Assembly: GCA_035645275.1 (NCBI GenBank)
Contig: DASQMX010000026.1
Location: forward strand, 248,001 to 312,000
Direction of reading: 5' to 3'
DNA length: 64,000 nucleotides
Source: Paranoxybacillus sp035645275
GTDB lineage: Bacteria > Bacillota > Bacilli > Bacillales > Anoxybacillaceae
The position numbers and the translations under genes are program-made. The stretch's first letter is position 1; each line of letters begins with the position of its first letter. The notes beneath the pieces are model-generated. The model saw nothing but the letters and a program-made list of their open reading frames with translations, did no database searches and was not told where the DNA came from. This document shows positions 8,596 to 17,188 of the stretch, one piece after another.

Positions 8596-9387
8596 CTAAC
8601 TTCTTATAAATCCGCCTTCCGAGTGAATCACTTGACCTGTAATCCATTCCGCTTCTTCGCTTGCGAGAAAACGAATGAGCCGAGCGGCATCATGCGGTGT
8701 GCCGATTCGTCCAAACGGAAATTTTGGGAGGAGTTGTTGTTTGATTTCTTCGTTCATCCAACCTGTATCTGTTGGCCCTGGATTGACCGCATTAACGGTA
8801 ATTCCTTTTTCCGCCACCTCAACAGCAAACGTTTTCACAAATGCCTCTATCGCTCCTTTCGTCGCAGCATAGGCAATCTCTCCCGGCATCGGCCCTAACG
8901 ATTGCCCTGATGTCATCATGATGATTCGGCCGCCTCGTTGTTTTTGAAAGACGTTCGCAAATTCGACACTAAGCACAATCGGCGCTCGTACGTTCACAAA
9001 ATAGTGACGATCCAACATCTCACTTGTCAACGATGAATAATCAGACCGATCAGAGTAACAGGCGTTGTTGACTAAAATATCTGGCTCTCCTAGTGTATCA
9101 ATGACCATTTGCAATAATTCTCTTGGCGCATCTTCTTTTGATAAGTCCATCTCAACGCAGTGGCACGCCACACCTAATTCCTCTATTTTTCTTTTAATCA
9201 ACCGCGGCGCGTTTCGTTCCACTCCCCACGGCATCGACTCGTCGTATGCGCGCCAATACGTGAAAAAAATATCAGCGCCCGCTTCGGCTAACGCCTCACA
9301 AATAGCCGCGCCAATGCCTTTCATTCTGCTTACCCCTGTTACCAATGCAATTTTTCCTTGTAAGGATAGCGTTACAGCCAACACCAC
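8596..9387 (-). CDS. SDR-family oxidoreductase, 3-oxoacyl-ACP-reductase-like
   Basis: About 263 residues show the classical short-chain dehydrogenase layout. The cofactor motif is TGVSRMKGIG (a TGxxxGxG variant with one extra residue), followed by NNAC, a serine in MMTSGQSLG, and the catalytic YAATK. NPGPTDTGWM and the C-terminal GGFIRS are standard. The insert TYWRAYDESMPWG after strand 2 is typical of a Bacillus subgroup with unknown substrate. The start is uncertain: tandem GTG codons follow an AGGAG site closely and a TTG lies slightly further in. Confidence 0.85.
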   Translation of the reverse strand: MVLAVTLSLQGKIALVTGVSRMKGIGAAICEALAEAGADIFFTYWRAYDESMPWGVERNAPRLIKRKIEELGVACHCVEMDLSKEDAPRELLQMVIDTLGEPDILVNNACYSDRSDYSSLTSEMLDRHYFVNVRAPIVLSVEFANVFQKQRGGRIIMMTSGQSLGPMPGEIAYAATKGAIEAFVKTFAVEVAEKGITVNAVNPGPTDTGWMNEEIKQQLLPKFPFGRIGTPHDAARLIRFLASEEAEWITGQVIHSEGGFIRS

Positions 9388-9655
9388 TCACTCCTATTGA
9401 TAGTCATCATTTTTTCTCCTCTTCACAGATTGAAACACAGCTACAAAACGAACAACAACATAACGTTTTGATCCCCAATTCCATCCATGCAGTTTCTCAC
9501 TATTATAATATAAAATTAGGTTTTTGAGGATGATATTGTAAAAGATCGATCAATACCGCATGTCTTTCCATCCAAAATATCGAATCATCCGCCAGTAAAA
9601 AACATCAGTTTGAAAAATGTCTTCATAGAGTCAGTAAATCTCTTCTATATATTTT

Positions 9656-10372
9656 TCAACCAACCATCCGCTGAAATCTCTTCAATAGTAAATCAATAAC
9701 CAAAACATGGATTAGTATACCAATGACAAACTGCCACCAAAACGATTCATTGGTGCTGCTTGTGAACAATTTCACGGCCCAATATGGCGGCAAGATCATG
9801 CCAAGCATCGACCATTTCGAATCGACGAAATGAATGACAAGCGGAGTAGTGAGGAGAAACGTCGTTACTTTCGCTAGCGCAAGTCCTTCTACCTTGTTTT
9901 TCGCAAAACTGGCGATGAATAAGGCGACAACGGGAGTTTCAAACATCATCAACCACAAAACAAGACATAATTTCCAATCGATCGGCACCAGATGGACAAT
10001 GAACGTAACGATCAGCGACACGATAAAGCCGATAAGCATCGGAAAAAACAATCGATACACTAAAAACCCTTGTTTCGTTAACGGCGTAATCGCATAATAC
10101 GTTAACATCTCACCATCGCGTTCCTCAAGTAACATCAATCCACTCATCATTCCAATCAACACAGGAGTCATTAACTGCATCACGCTCATGATAAACAATG
10201 AATAATCGTACAGTTCAATAGAAAAAGAATCATAAACAAGACGATTGGCATATGGCATTGTCACCTTCAAAAAAACGGCTAATAAAAGCGGAGCAATCCA
10301 TGCCATATTGAAAATCAAATCACGACGCACGTTTTTTAAATCATGTAAGGCAAGGGCAAGCACTTTCTTCAT
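9656..10372 (-). CDS. ABC-2 type permease, second subunit
   Basis: The 238-residue protein has six hydrophobic segments and a cytoplasmic loop EERDGEMLTYYAITPLTK after helix 2, where ABC-2 permeases contact the ATPase. The start was set at ATG after GGGGGAG rather than further upstream, because the upstream codons overlap the preceding permease. ATG and the previous stop overlap (TTATGA). It completes an exporter made of two half-permeases and one ATPase. Such cassettes are often annotated as drug or fluoroquinolone exporters, but the substrate is not visible here. Confidence 0.8.
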   Translation of the reverse strand: MKKVLALALHDLKNVRRDLIFNMAWIAPLLLAVFLKVTMPYANRLVYDSFSIELYDYSLFIMSVMQLMTPVLIGMMSGLMLLEERDGEMLTYYAITPLTKQGFLVYRLFFPMLIGFIVSLIVTFIVHLVPIDWKLCLVLWLMMFETPVVALFIASFAKNKVEGLALAKVTTFLLTTPLVIHFVDSKWSMLGMILPPYWAVKLFTSSTNESFWWQFVIGILIHVLVIDLLLKRFQRMVG

Positions 10373-11079
10373 AACTGTTCTCCCCCTTGAAAAAAGAGAA
10401 TAAATTTCTTCAATGAACGCACGGCGAAATGATACGCCGCGATGCACGTGCATAAAAGCATACATAGCGCATAGATGGTCTCGTTCCATGTGATGGGCGC
10501 AAAACCACCTTCGAGAAAAAGAAGGCTCGCCTTACCAGGAAACAAATAATACATAAAAGACTTGCCGCCTACCCATTCCATGACAGGAGTGAAGAAAATC
10601 GGTACAAAAAGAACCGATGAAACTAAAAATTGATTGACCGTCTTAACTCTTACTGCAAGACCTATTCCCAATAGCGTCGCAAGCACCGAAGTGAAGGTAA
10701 CGCCGATCAAAATCGGCAATACGTGCATGTCTACACCTACCGTTGTCAACAAGATGAAAAAACTCGTTAAAAGTGATAATGCCGTCAACGAGCATACTTT
10801 CCCCCATACATATTCAGCAATGCGAATCGGTGTTACGAATAACGCAGAAAAAACGCCTTGCGCTTTTTCAAGCAATATAATTCCGCCAATAAAAAAGAAC
10901 CCTAGCATAGCGGGATCGGAAAACACAACCAACACGGCAAGTTTTTCTCTCATCCCCTCTCCCACTAGTCGCAACAAGACGATATACACAATACTCACGA
11001 ACAAATAAGCATAATAAAACCCGTGACGAAACTGAAAGCGAACATCAGCGAGGAAGGCGGTCGTAAGTCTCATGTTCAT
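10369..11079 (-). CDS. ABC-2 type permease, first subunit
   Basis: The 236-residue protein has six hydrophobic segments. The loop LEKAQGVFSALFVTPIRIAEY is equivalent to that of its neighbour, so the two subunits are paralogous halves. It starts 35 bases inside the ATPase gene and ends overlapping the next permease start, which indicates tight coupling in one operon with the ATPase and the TetR regulator. Confidence 0.8.
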   Translation of the reverse strand: MNMRLTTAFLADVRFQFRHGFYYAYLFVSIVYIVLLRLVGEGMREKLAVLVVFSDPAMLGFFFIGGIILLEKAQGVFSALFVTPIRIAEYVWGKVCSLTALSLLTSFFILLTTVGVDMHVLPILIGVTFTSVLATLLGIGLAVRVKTVNQFLVSSVLFVPIFFTPVMEWVGGKSFMYYLFPGKASLLFLEGGFAPITWNETIYALCMLLCTCIAAYHFAVRSLKKFILFFQGGEQL

Positions 11080-11929
11080 TTAATCTCCTTCCTGTCACTC
11101 GAATAAAAATATCTTCCAAACTTGCCTCTTGCGTGTGAATCGTTACAATCTTCTTTTGCTTAATCAGCGACAGAAACTCGTGATTATCTCCAAGAGACTC
11201 AAGCGAAAACTCCGATTTTTGCAGCCCAGATGGTTCTTCGTACTCAACGGAAACGACCTTTTTTCCGTATTCTACTTTTAGCTTTTTCGACGAATCAATA
11301 AGCCGGATTTCCCCATCCACCACAAAGGCGACCCGATCGCAAATTTCCTCGGCAATCGTCATGTTGTGGGTCGTAATCACAATCGTTGTCCCTTCGTTTT
11401 TCTTTTGCAAAATCAAGTTTTTCATGTTTTTCACATTAACCGGATCCAACCCGGATGTCGGCTCGTCCAGAAATAAAATTTTCGGATGATTTAATAGCGC
11501 CCGGCAAAAATTCAAACGCATTTTCATTCCTTTTGAAAAATGAGAAAAACGCACATTTGCCGCATCCGCTAAACCGACGAGCTTTAATAACTCGATTGGA
11601 TCGGCCGTTTGTTTCGTATATAGTTTTCTAAAAAACTGCAAATTCTCCAGCGCCGTCAGTCTATGATAAAAGTTCGGAAATTCAAAAGCGACGCCAATTT
11701 CTTCATAATAATTGGCGTCTGTATGTTTCACTTCTTTACCCAGAACACATGCCTTTCCTTCATACCCTTTTAACAGGCCAATCAAAATTTTTTGTATCGT
11801 ACTTTTTCCAGCGCCTGATGGCCCTAAAAAGGCGAAAATTTCCCCTTGTCCAATAGAAAACGTCATGTCCTTTATCGTTTTTTCCCGCTGATTCGGATAC
11901 GTATACGATAAGTTTTCCACTTCAATCAT
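11045..11929 (-). CDS. ABC transporter ATP-binding protein
   Basis: The 294-residue protein has Walker A GPSGAGKS (near residues 36-43), a signature region FSHFSKGMKMRLNF in which LSGGQ is replaced by FSKGM (as is common in ABC-2 exporters), Walker B ILFLDEPTSGLD and the switch histidine in TTHNM. A C-terminal extension of about 80 residues is typical of BcrA/DrrA-type drug exporter ATPases. It overlaps the upstream TetR gene by ATGA. It powers the two permeases downstream. Confidence 0.88.
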   Translation of the reverse strand: MIEVENLSYTYPNQREKTIKDMTFSIGQGEIFAFLGPSGAGKSTIQKILIGLLKGYEGKACVLGKEVKHTDANYYEEIGVAFEFPNFYHRLTALENLQFFRKLYTKQTADPIELLKLVGLADAANVRFSHFSKGMKMRLNFCRALLNHPKILFLDEPTSGLDPVNVKNMKNLILQKKNEGTTIVITTHNMTIAEEICDRVAFVVDGEIRLIDSSKKLKVEYGKKVVSVEYEEPSGLQKSEFSLESLGDNHEFLSLIKQKKIVTIHTQEASLEDIFIRVTGRRLNEHETYDRLPR

Positions 11930-12534
11930 TTGTCCACACCCTTTATCAGTTTTTCGGCGATCGCTTCCGCTAAAAACTGCGCTGTTTTAAAAAAATGTTC
12001 AGACCCTATTTGCTGTTCATGAACGAGCGCAAAATAATAAGCGCGAATGACACTCATAATGACATCGCGATTCGTTTCCTTTAATATTCCTTTTTTCTCC
12101 CATTCATCCAGCAATGGAAAAAGAACATGGGCATCCCTCTCCATATGGTTCTCGATTCGCTCTTTTGGCAGCTTTCGCATGAGCATTTCAAGTTCTCCTT
12201 CAAAATAAACACGGCGGATGATTGGGTTGTTTCGCACTAACTCGAGCCCTTTTAACAAAAATTGCGCGAAATCACCGCTGCTGATCTTCTCTTTCCCCTT
12301 TATTTCCTGCAAAAGTATTTCTTTGATTGTTTCCTCCTCGCGTTCAATAATTTGAAAATATAACTCCTCTTTAGACGAAAAAAATAAATAAAACGAACCT
12401 TGGGCAATTCCAACAGCATCAGTTAACTCTTTTACGCTCGTTTTTTTCAACCCATGGACAGAAAACAAAGAAAAACCTACTTCCATCAATTGTTCTTTAA
12501 TCTGTTCCCGCTGCTCTTCCGTAAATGCTCTCAT
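11926..12534 (-). CDS. TetR/AcrR-family regulator of the ABC exporter operon
   Basis: The 202-residue protein has an N-terminal helix-turn-helix (VKELTDAVGIAQGSFYLFFSSKEEL) of the TetR type and a helical ligand-binding C-terminus. It is the first gene of the operon, starts after GAGGTG, and its stop overlaps the ATPase start. Autoregulation through the AT-rich inverted repeat just upstream is likely, with derepression when a transported compound binds. Confidence 0.85.
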   Translation of the reverse strand: MRAFTEEQREQIKEQLMEVGFSLFSVHGLKKTSVKELTDAVGIAQGSFYLFFSSKEELYFQIIEREEETIKEILLQEIKGKEKISSGDFAQFLLKGLELVRNNPIIRRVYFEGELEMLMRKLPKERIENHMERDAHVLFPLLDEWEKKGILKETNRDVIMSVIRAYYFALVHEQQIGSEHFFKTAQFLAEAIAEKLIKGVDK

Positions 12535-12550
12535 AACAACACCTCTTTTT

Positions 12551-12583
12551 TGAATATATGAATAATTTTATTTTATATTCATA
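12551..12583 (-). promoter_or_regulatory. putative TetR operator
   Basis: TGAATAT and ATATTCA flank an AT-rich centre containing a further ATGAATAA, directly before the TetR gene. An inverted repeat at this position is typical of an autoregulated TetR operator. This is inferred from position and symmetry only. Confidence 0.45.
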
Positions 12584-12599
12584 AACAAAACAACAAAAA

Positions 12600-12636
12600 A
12601 AGGATTTCTTCATCAGAAATCCCCCTTTTTCACATG
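12600..12636 (-). terminator. terminator of the truncated permease, near-bidirectional
   Basis: GGATTTCT and AGAAATCC form an 8-bp stem. On the reverse strand it is followed by TTTTTTTG, and on the forward strand by CCCTTTTT. Confidence 0.7.
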
Positions 12637-12726
12637 AAATTACACTCTTCTTTTAGTCTTCATTTCCAAACTAGATGAATGCTTTGTTGAAAAGACTGTT
12701 GAAATGGTGACTAGGCATTTCATCAA

Positions 12727-13776
12727 TTACAATTCTTTTCCTTCTTGAACTTCTGCCATCCAATGTTTTCTCTTTTTTATTGTATTGAGCCTTATAAGAA
12801 AGATAGCACCAATCACCCACCAACCGAGAAAAATAGCCCATTCATAAGGCCAGACGAGCTGTGAAGGCATTCCCGGCATATAAAGAACGATAAAACCAGC
12901 CGTTAAAACGAGAGCAATCCAGCCTATGATTGGAGACTTTCCTGCTTTAAACGGCCGAGGCATATCCGGTTCTTTATTACGTAAAGCGATAAATGCCCAG
13001 GATACCATAAAATAAGCAATCGTAATGGTTAACCCGCCTGCATCAACGAGCCAAACAAGCATCGGTCTGCCGAGAAACGGTGCAAACGTTGCTAAAATTC
13101 CGATAAACCAAATGGCATTAGCCGGTGTTTTATACTTTGGATGAAGGCGGCCGAACCATTCTGGAAGAATGTTATCTTTTGCCATCGCATAAAGGACGCG
13201 GCTGCCGCCGATAATAAAGGCATTCCAACTAGTTAAAATCCCAGCAAGCCCCCCGATGATGAGCACCTTCGCAAAGAAAGGACTTCCGAAAGCAGCGGCC
13301 ATGGCATCGGCAGTTGGCAGTGAAGATTTCGCCACCTCACCCACAGGAAGCACATAGGAGACCCCAAAAATAACGAACACGTAAAACAAGACTGCGAGAC
13401 AAACAGATAAAACGATAATCCGTCCGATCGATTTAAGCGGAACGTTCATCTCTTCAGCCGCCTGGGGAACGACGTCAAAACCGACAAACATAAATGGTGT
13501 CATCAGCATCACGGGAAAAAGCCCCGACCAGCCGTCTTTAAAAAACGGCTTTAGAAGTTCGGTCTCCCCGTTTACCGCGGACCCTCCCACCAGCATCATA
13601 CCAACAAGAAAAATAGCGACGGTCAAAATCGTCTGCAAAAAAGCAGCTTCTTTAATCCCCCGGTAGTTAATCGCCGTAATGAGCAACGACCCAACTACCC
13701 CAATCAGCACCCATGATGCATACACGTCCCAACCAGCAATCGTCCAAAGGTAGCCGAATTTAAAATTTGGGAATAA
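12727..13776 (-). pseudogene. amino-acid permease (APC family), 5' end missing
   Basis: The open frame carries about ten helices of an APC-superfamily permease. It includes TPFMFVGFDVVPQAAEEM (the conserved helix-6 region with the acidic pair), GGSRVLYAMAKDNILPEWF and a basic C-terminus. Reading upstream, homology-like sequence (FGYLWTIAGWDVYASW) continues to about 13776 and then meets a stop and an IS-derived repeat, so the first three helices and the start codon are missing. Intact relatives are roughly 440-470 residues. An internal ATG at 13725 could still give a 332-residue product, but it would lack the substrate-site helix 1. Confidence 0.75.
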
Positions 13777-13801
13777 AAAGTATTATAAAACATTTTTGAG
13801 A

Positions 13802-13950
13802 GTGTTGTAAAACTAGAGCGAAAACTCAGAATTGTACATAATTTCACATACAGTAAATAGCGATGAAACCCATACCAACGCGGTTGTCCTAAACCATCAT
13901 TCTTTAAGCGGTTAAGACGGTGGATTTTTTGCGTACATTTTTAAAGGTTG
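13802..13950 (+). repeat. short IS-derived repeat, copy A
   Basis: The sequence begins GTGTTGTAAAACTAGAG. It shares long blocks with a second copy at 15428-15595, including a shared core that begins AATAGCGATGAAACCCATAC. A GGATTTTTTGCGTACATTTT block is near the other end. It abuts the break in the amino-acid permease and may be the scar of the insertion that removed its 5' end. Confidence 0.75.
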
Positions 13951-14032
13951 TTCATGCCTATTTGAATGTGAAAATTGCAGTACAATCATAGGATTTAACG
14001 AGGAAACAAAGCATTAATTAATAAAAATAAGT

Positions 14033-14078
14033 ACCCATGGTGCTGGTTGAACAATAGAGTTCAACCAGCACCATGGGT
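14033..14078. repeat. 20-bp perfect inverted repeat with 6-nt loop
   Basis: ACCCATGGTGCTGGTTGAAC pairs exactly with its reverse complement across six bases. On the reverse strand it is followed by ACTTATTTTTATT, so it could end transcription of the gene to its right. A part of the arm (GCACCATGGGT) recurs before the small gene near 18.2 kb. Confidence 0.85.
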
Positions 14079-14245
14079 GTTATCTTAATTTTATATTTGT
14101 TTTAAGGAACCTTGTGTAGGCTGACTCCTTCCAGACGCCGACACAGGGTAGAGGTAGTTGCCTTTATTTTTTGTATAAACGAAATAGACAGCGATGTTAA
14201 TGAATTGTATCACAACCGATGAAAGGCAAAACAAGGTGATTGTCC

Positions 14246-14794
14246 TTACTTCAAGGATTCCGCTACCTTTATCAGTTGTTCGATTGGTATATTCATGCCA
14301 CGAACGTTAAAGTACTTTCCATCTTTCCAAAACATGATTTGCACCGGATCGTGCTCATCGTTCCCTTTAATGATCCACGCATCGACCCCCGCAACGGTTG
14401 TTTTTTCCCCTCTGGAAAGGATGTCAAAAGGCTTATTGGAACCATCATCACTGGATTGTAAGATCAGAAGTTCTTTTTGTTGATATTTCAACTTTCCTTC
14501 CGGGTTCTCGTCGCCCCAGCCTTGTTGAACAATCGTTAGTTTATGTCCACCTTGTTCGATCACTTCTGAGTGTTTGCCCGCTTTCTTTAGTCCCTCTGGA
14601 ATAAATGTCGGTTCTTTTATGGCAAATGGAACAGAGGACAAATCTCTCATCACCGTTGTTTTCGGTACATTTTCTTTTGATGTTTCTACTTTCGAAGGAG
14701 TGGTCGCTTTCGAGGTAATCCCATGGTATAATCCACCACCTAAAACAAGCGCAGCTGTAAGCACTGTACCGACAGCAATATGCTTCTTTTTCAT
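14246..14794 (-). CDS. DUF4367-type secreted or membrane-anchored protein
   Basis: The 182-residue protein has an N-terminal signal or anchor (KKKHIAVGTVLTAALVLGGG) without a lipobox cysteine, then a Ser/Thr-rich linker. A DUF4367-like domain follows, with PTFIPEGLK near residue 65 and the ending YFNVRGMNIPIEQLIKVAES. DUF4367 domains occur outside the membrane in Bacillus, often next to anti-sigma factors or sporulation lipoproteins. No sigma factor gene is adjacent here. The function is unknown. Confidence 0.7.
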   Translation of the reverse strand: MKKKHIAVGTVLTAALVLGGGLYHGITSKATTPSKVETSKENVPKTTVMRDLSSVPFAIKEPTFIPEGLKKAGKHSEVIEQGGHKLTIVQQGWGDENPEGKLKYQQKELLILQSSDDGSNKPFDILSRGEKTTVAGVDAWIIKGNDEHDPVQIMFWKDGKYFNVRGMNIPIEQLIKVAESLK

Positions 14795-14827
14795 AGGAAC
14801 CCTCTCCTTAGCACATATTTTATTTTA

Positions 14828-15340
14828 TTATAGGCATATATACGTCAATTCCGAAAATCCATGATCAACCTTCCAGTAATCACCAGTATTAGTTAAAGTT
14901 CGGTCGATATACCAACCGTAGCAAGCATCACGATAATATTTAGCAGGATATGAATCTGAAATGTTGTAACTAAATTTGTAATAACGACCTGACCCGCCAT
15001 TTGTACCTGCATAAACCATATAGTCTTGGAATTCTCCCCATGTTACTGGACCGACAAGACCATCAGCTGAAATCCCTTCATTTTTCTGAAATGCTACAAC
15101 ACCATTGTAGGTCTTTGACCCCCAGTATCCGTCGACGTCACTATATCCCCATGAAGTATCTTTCAACATTCTTTGTACTGCATATACATAGCCGCCACTT
15201 GTTACATGTCCATATCCAACGGTGTCATTGTTAGCCCAATTGTCACTCATAGCGTGGGCTGATGCATAGTGAGGTTGAGTAATGAAAAGAACAGAGAAAC
15301 TTAATAAAAAGGATAGAGTAATTAATTGCAATTTTTTCAT
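14828..15340 (-). CDS. secreted protein with a peptidoglycan-binding domain
   Basis: The 170-residue protein has a signal peptide (about residues 1-28, cleaved after HYASA). It carries one peptidoglycan_binding_1 repeat containing VYAVQRMLKD, DGYWGSKTYNGVVAFQK and GLVGPVTWGEF, then a Tyr-rich C-terminal tail of about 60 residues with no recognised catalytic motif. It should bind the cell wall from outside. The single ORF between hairpin and IS-derived repeat has no partner gene. Confidence 0.85.
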   Translation of the reverse strand: MKKLQLITLSFLLSFSVLFITQPHYASAHAMSDNWANNDTVGYGHVTSGGYVYAVQRMLKDTSWGYSDVDGYWGSKTYNGVVAFQKNEGISADGLVGPVTWGEFQDYMVYAGTNGGSGRYYKFSYNISDSYPAKYYRDACYGWYIDRTLTNTGDYWKVDHGFSELTYICL

Positions 15341-15427
15341 AAACTCTCCCTCTTGTAACTTTTTTGAATATTATTTTTTTTAGTATGATTATAAATTATC
15401 ATAATTAAGAAAACAATATTATTGATG

Positions 15428-15595
15428 GTGTTGCAAAACTAGAATAAAAGCTCAAAATTGTGCATAATTGTACATGCAGTAAATAGCGATGAAACCCATA
15501 CCAACGCGGTTATTCTAAACCATCAATTCTTTATGCGGTTAAGACGGTGGATTTTTTGCGTACATTTTATGCATAGATGATGTGTTTTGCAACAT
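15428..15595 (+). mobile_element. MITE-like element, copy B, with terminal inverted repeats
   Basis: The 168-bp unit is bounded by GTGTTGCAAAAC at the left and GTTTTGCAACAT at the right, which are inverted repeats with one mismatch. Most of the interior matches copy A. A size below 200 bp with terminal repeats and no coding capacity fits a miniature element or an IS with its transposase deleted. Confidence 0.7.
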
Positions 15596-15896
15596 ATTCC
15601 ATTTTTTATAAAAATTCAAAAATAATCTGATAAATTCTGGTGTTAAAAAATGAAGTTGCGATCCTAGTAAAGTCATCAAACATAAAAATAACGATTGCAT
15701 GAAATCTTTGTCTAAAATATACTTCTAACATTTTCATTCAGGTAATGTTGTTTCCTCTGAATCAGCCTTGCAAAGGGCAGGAATATAATCAGCAATCTTC
15801 CCATATTTGGCGTATGGTTTAAAATTGTCGCGAATGTGCCGCATTATCGTTCATCACCGTTTTATTATGGCCAGCAAAACAAGATAAAAAATCAAA
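15596..15896. other. intergenic stretch without a recognised gene
   Basis: Only short frames occur and none has a ribosome binding site. It lies between copy B of the repeat and the HAD terminator. It may contain decayed mobile-element sequence, but nothing identifiable was seen. Confidence 0.3.
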
Positions 15897-15927
15897 AGGA
15901 GCTGCCCGAATGAACGGATCAGCTCCT
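15897..15927 (-). terminator. terminator of the HAD phosphatase gene
   Basis: AGGAGCTG and CAGCTCCT form an 8-bp stem. On the reverse strand it is followed by TTTGATTTTTTATC. Confidence 0.7.
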
Positions 15928-16005
15928 GTCTATTTCAGCGCTTATTCCGATTTCATAATCTCCAATTCATGATAAACCAGATCCTAGAAAATAAAAAAAT
16001 CTAGC

Positions 16006-16857
16006 TTAGCGATATCTTTTTACAAGATTCTCTAAAACAAGCGCCACCCCATCTTCATCATTCGTCGCTGTGATGAAGTCGCTATTTTCTTTTACTTTCG
16101 GAGCGGCATTTCCCATCGCAACACGATAACCGGCAACGGCAAACATCGAAAGGTCATTATGACTATCGCCCATCACTACTGTATCTTTCATATTCATATT
16201 GTAGTAGGATGCGAGTTTGATGAGCGCATGTCCTTTCGTCGCCTGTTCGTGGTTGATTTCAATATTGTTTGGATGCGAAGAAGTCACCGTCACACCGGAA
16301 ATGTCTTTAAATTTCAATGAAGCTTCTTCTAATCTATCTTTATTTAATGAAAAAATAAGAACCTTATAAAAAACCGTATTCTTTTCCAACCAGACCTCAC
16401 AAATGTCGTTCACATATGTAACGATCGCCTGCTGAAACTGTTTCTTCACAATCTCTCTTAAGTTAGGGTATGCTTGAGCGACCCTGTCCGCAAGCTCCTC
16501 GAGATGCTTTCGGTTATGCAAGCCGACATACACCGCATCATCAGTATAAATTTCACAATATAAATCAGGCTGCTGTCGGACCCACTCGAGTATAGGAATC
16601 AATTTCTCTTTCTCTAATGGAACATCATCAATCAGCGTCCCATCGGCAAGGGTAATCGCAGCGCCGTTCAGGCCGATGATCGGACAAACAAGTCCCGCTC
16701 TTTCCAACTGGCGATAAGCATCGTTATACGCCCTGCCCGTCGCAATCGCGACGATATGCCCCGCCTTTTGCGCACGCACAATCGCTTCTTTATTTCTTTC
16801 GCTAATCCGTCCTTTTGAATTCAACAATGTTCCGTCCATGTCTAAAGCAATAAGCAT
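16006..16857 (-). CDS. Cof-type HAD-IIB phosphatase
   Basis: The 283-residue protein starts LIALDMDGTLLNSKG (HAD motif I, nucleophile and acid/base aspartates) and has IATGR (motif II), the lysine of motif III in EQATKGHAL, and VMGDSHNDLSMF (motif IV). The large cap between residues 80 and 190 places it in the Cof/YitU class. These enzymes dephosphorylate sugar phosphates, flavin mononucleotide or nucleotides; the substrate cannot be chosen from sequence. The start follows GAGGGACGTAGCT. It is monocistronic. Confidence 0.9.
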   Translation of the reverse strand: MLIALDMDGTLLNSKGRISERNKEAIVRAQKAGHIVAIATGRAYNDAYRQLERAGLVCPIIGLNGAAITLADGTLIDDVPLEKEKLIPILEWVRQQPDLYCEIYTDDAVYVGLHNRKHLEELADRVAQAYPNLREIVKKQFQQAIVTYVNDICEVWLEKNTVFYKVLIFSLNKDRLEEASLKFKDISGVTVTSSHPNNIEINHEQATKGHALIKLASYYNMNMKDTVVMGDSHNDLSMFAVAGYRVAMGNAAPKVKENSDFITATNDEDGVALVLENLVKRYR

Positions 16858-17062
16858 AGCTACGTCCCTCGTTTCTTATTGGGATTTGGCTTTCAAATCG
16901 CCATCTTTCTCGCTGAAAAATACAGCTTTACTATATTAAAACTCTACCTCATTATAATACAAAATTGGGATTTTGAGGATGAAATTATATAAAAAAGCGA
17001 CCCATGCTCTGATGGATCGTCACCTAACAGTTTTGTTTTTACATAAAATAGATTTTTATAAA

Positions 17063-17118
17063 TGAACCTCTCCCACCTAAACTTCGCTTAAAGGTGGGAG
17101 ACTTCTCGGTGAAAATGT
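17063..17118 (+). repeat. solo IS200/IS605-type right-end hairpin, copy 1
   Basis: CTCCCACCT and AGGTGGGAG form a 9-bp hairpin followed by ACTTCTCGGTGAA. The same element is nearly repeated at 46.8 kb. Ends of this kind flank IS605-family tnpB elements in Geobacillus relatives, but no tnpA or tnpB is present here. Confidence 0.6.
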
Positions 17119-17188
17119 TAAAATACAAAATTACGTGGTAGAGGATGGAGAGGAGTAAAAAAGCTATCCCTTAGGGTGGCTCTCATTC

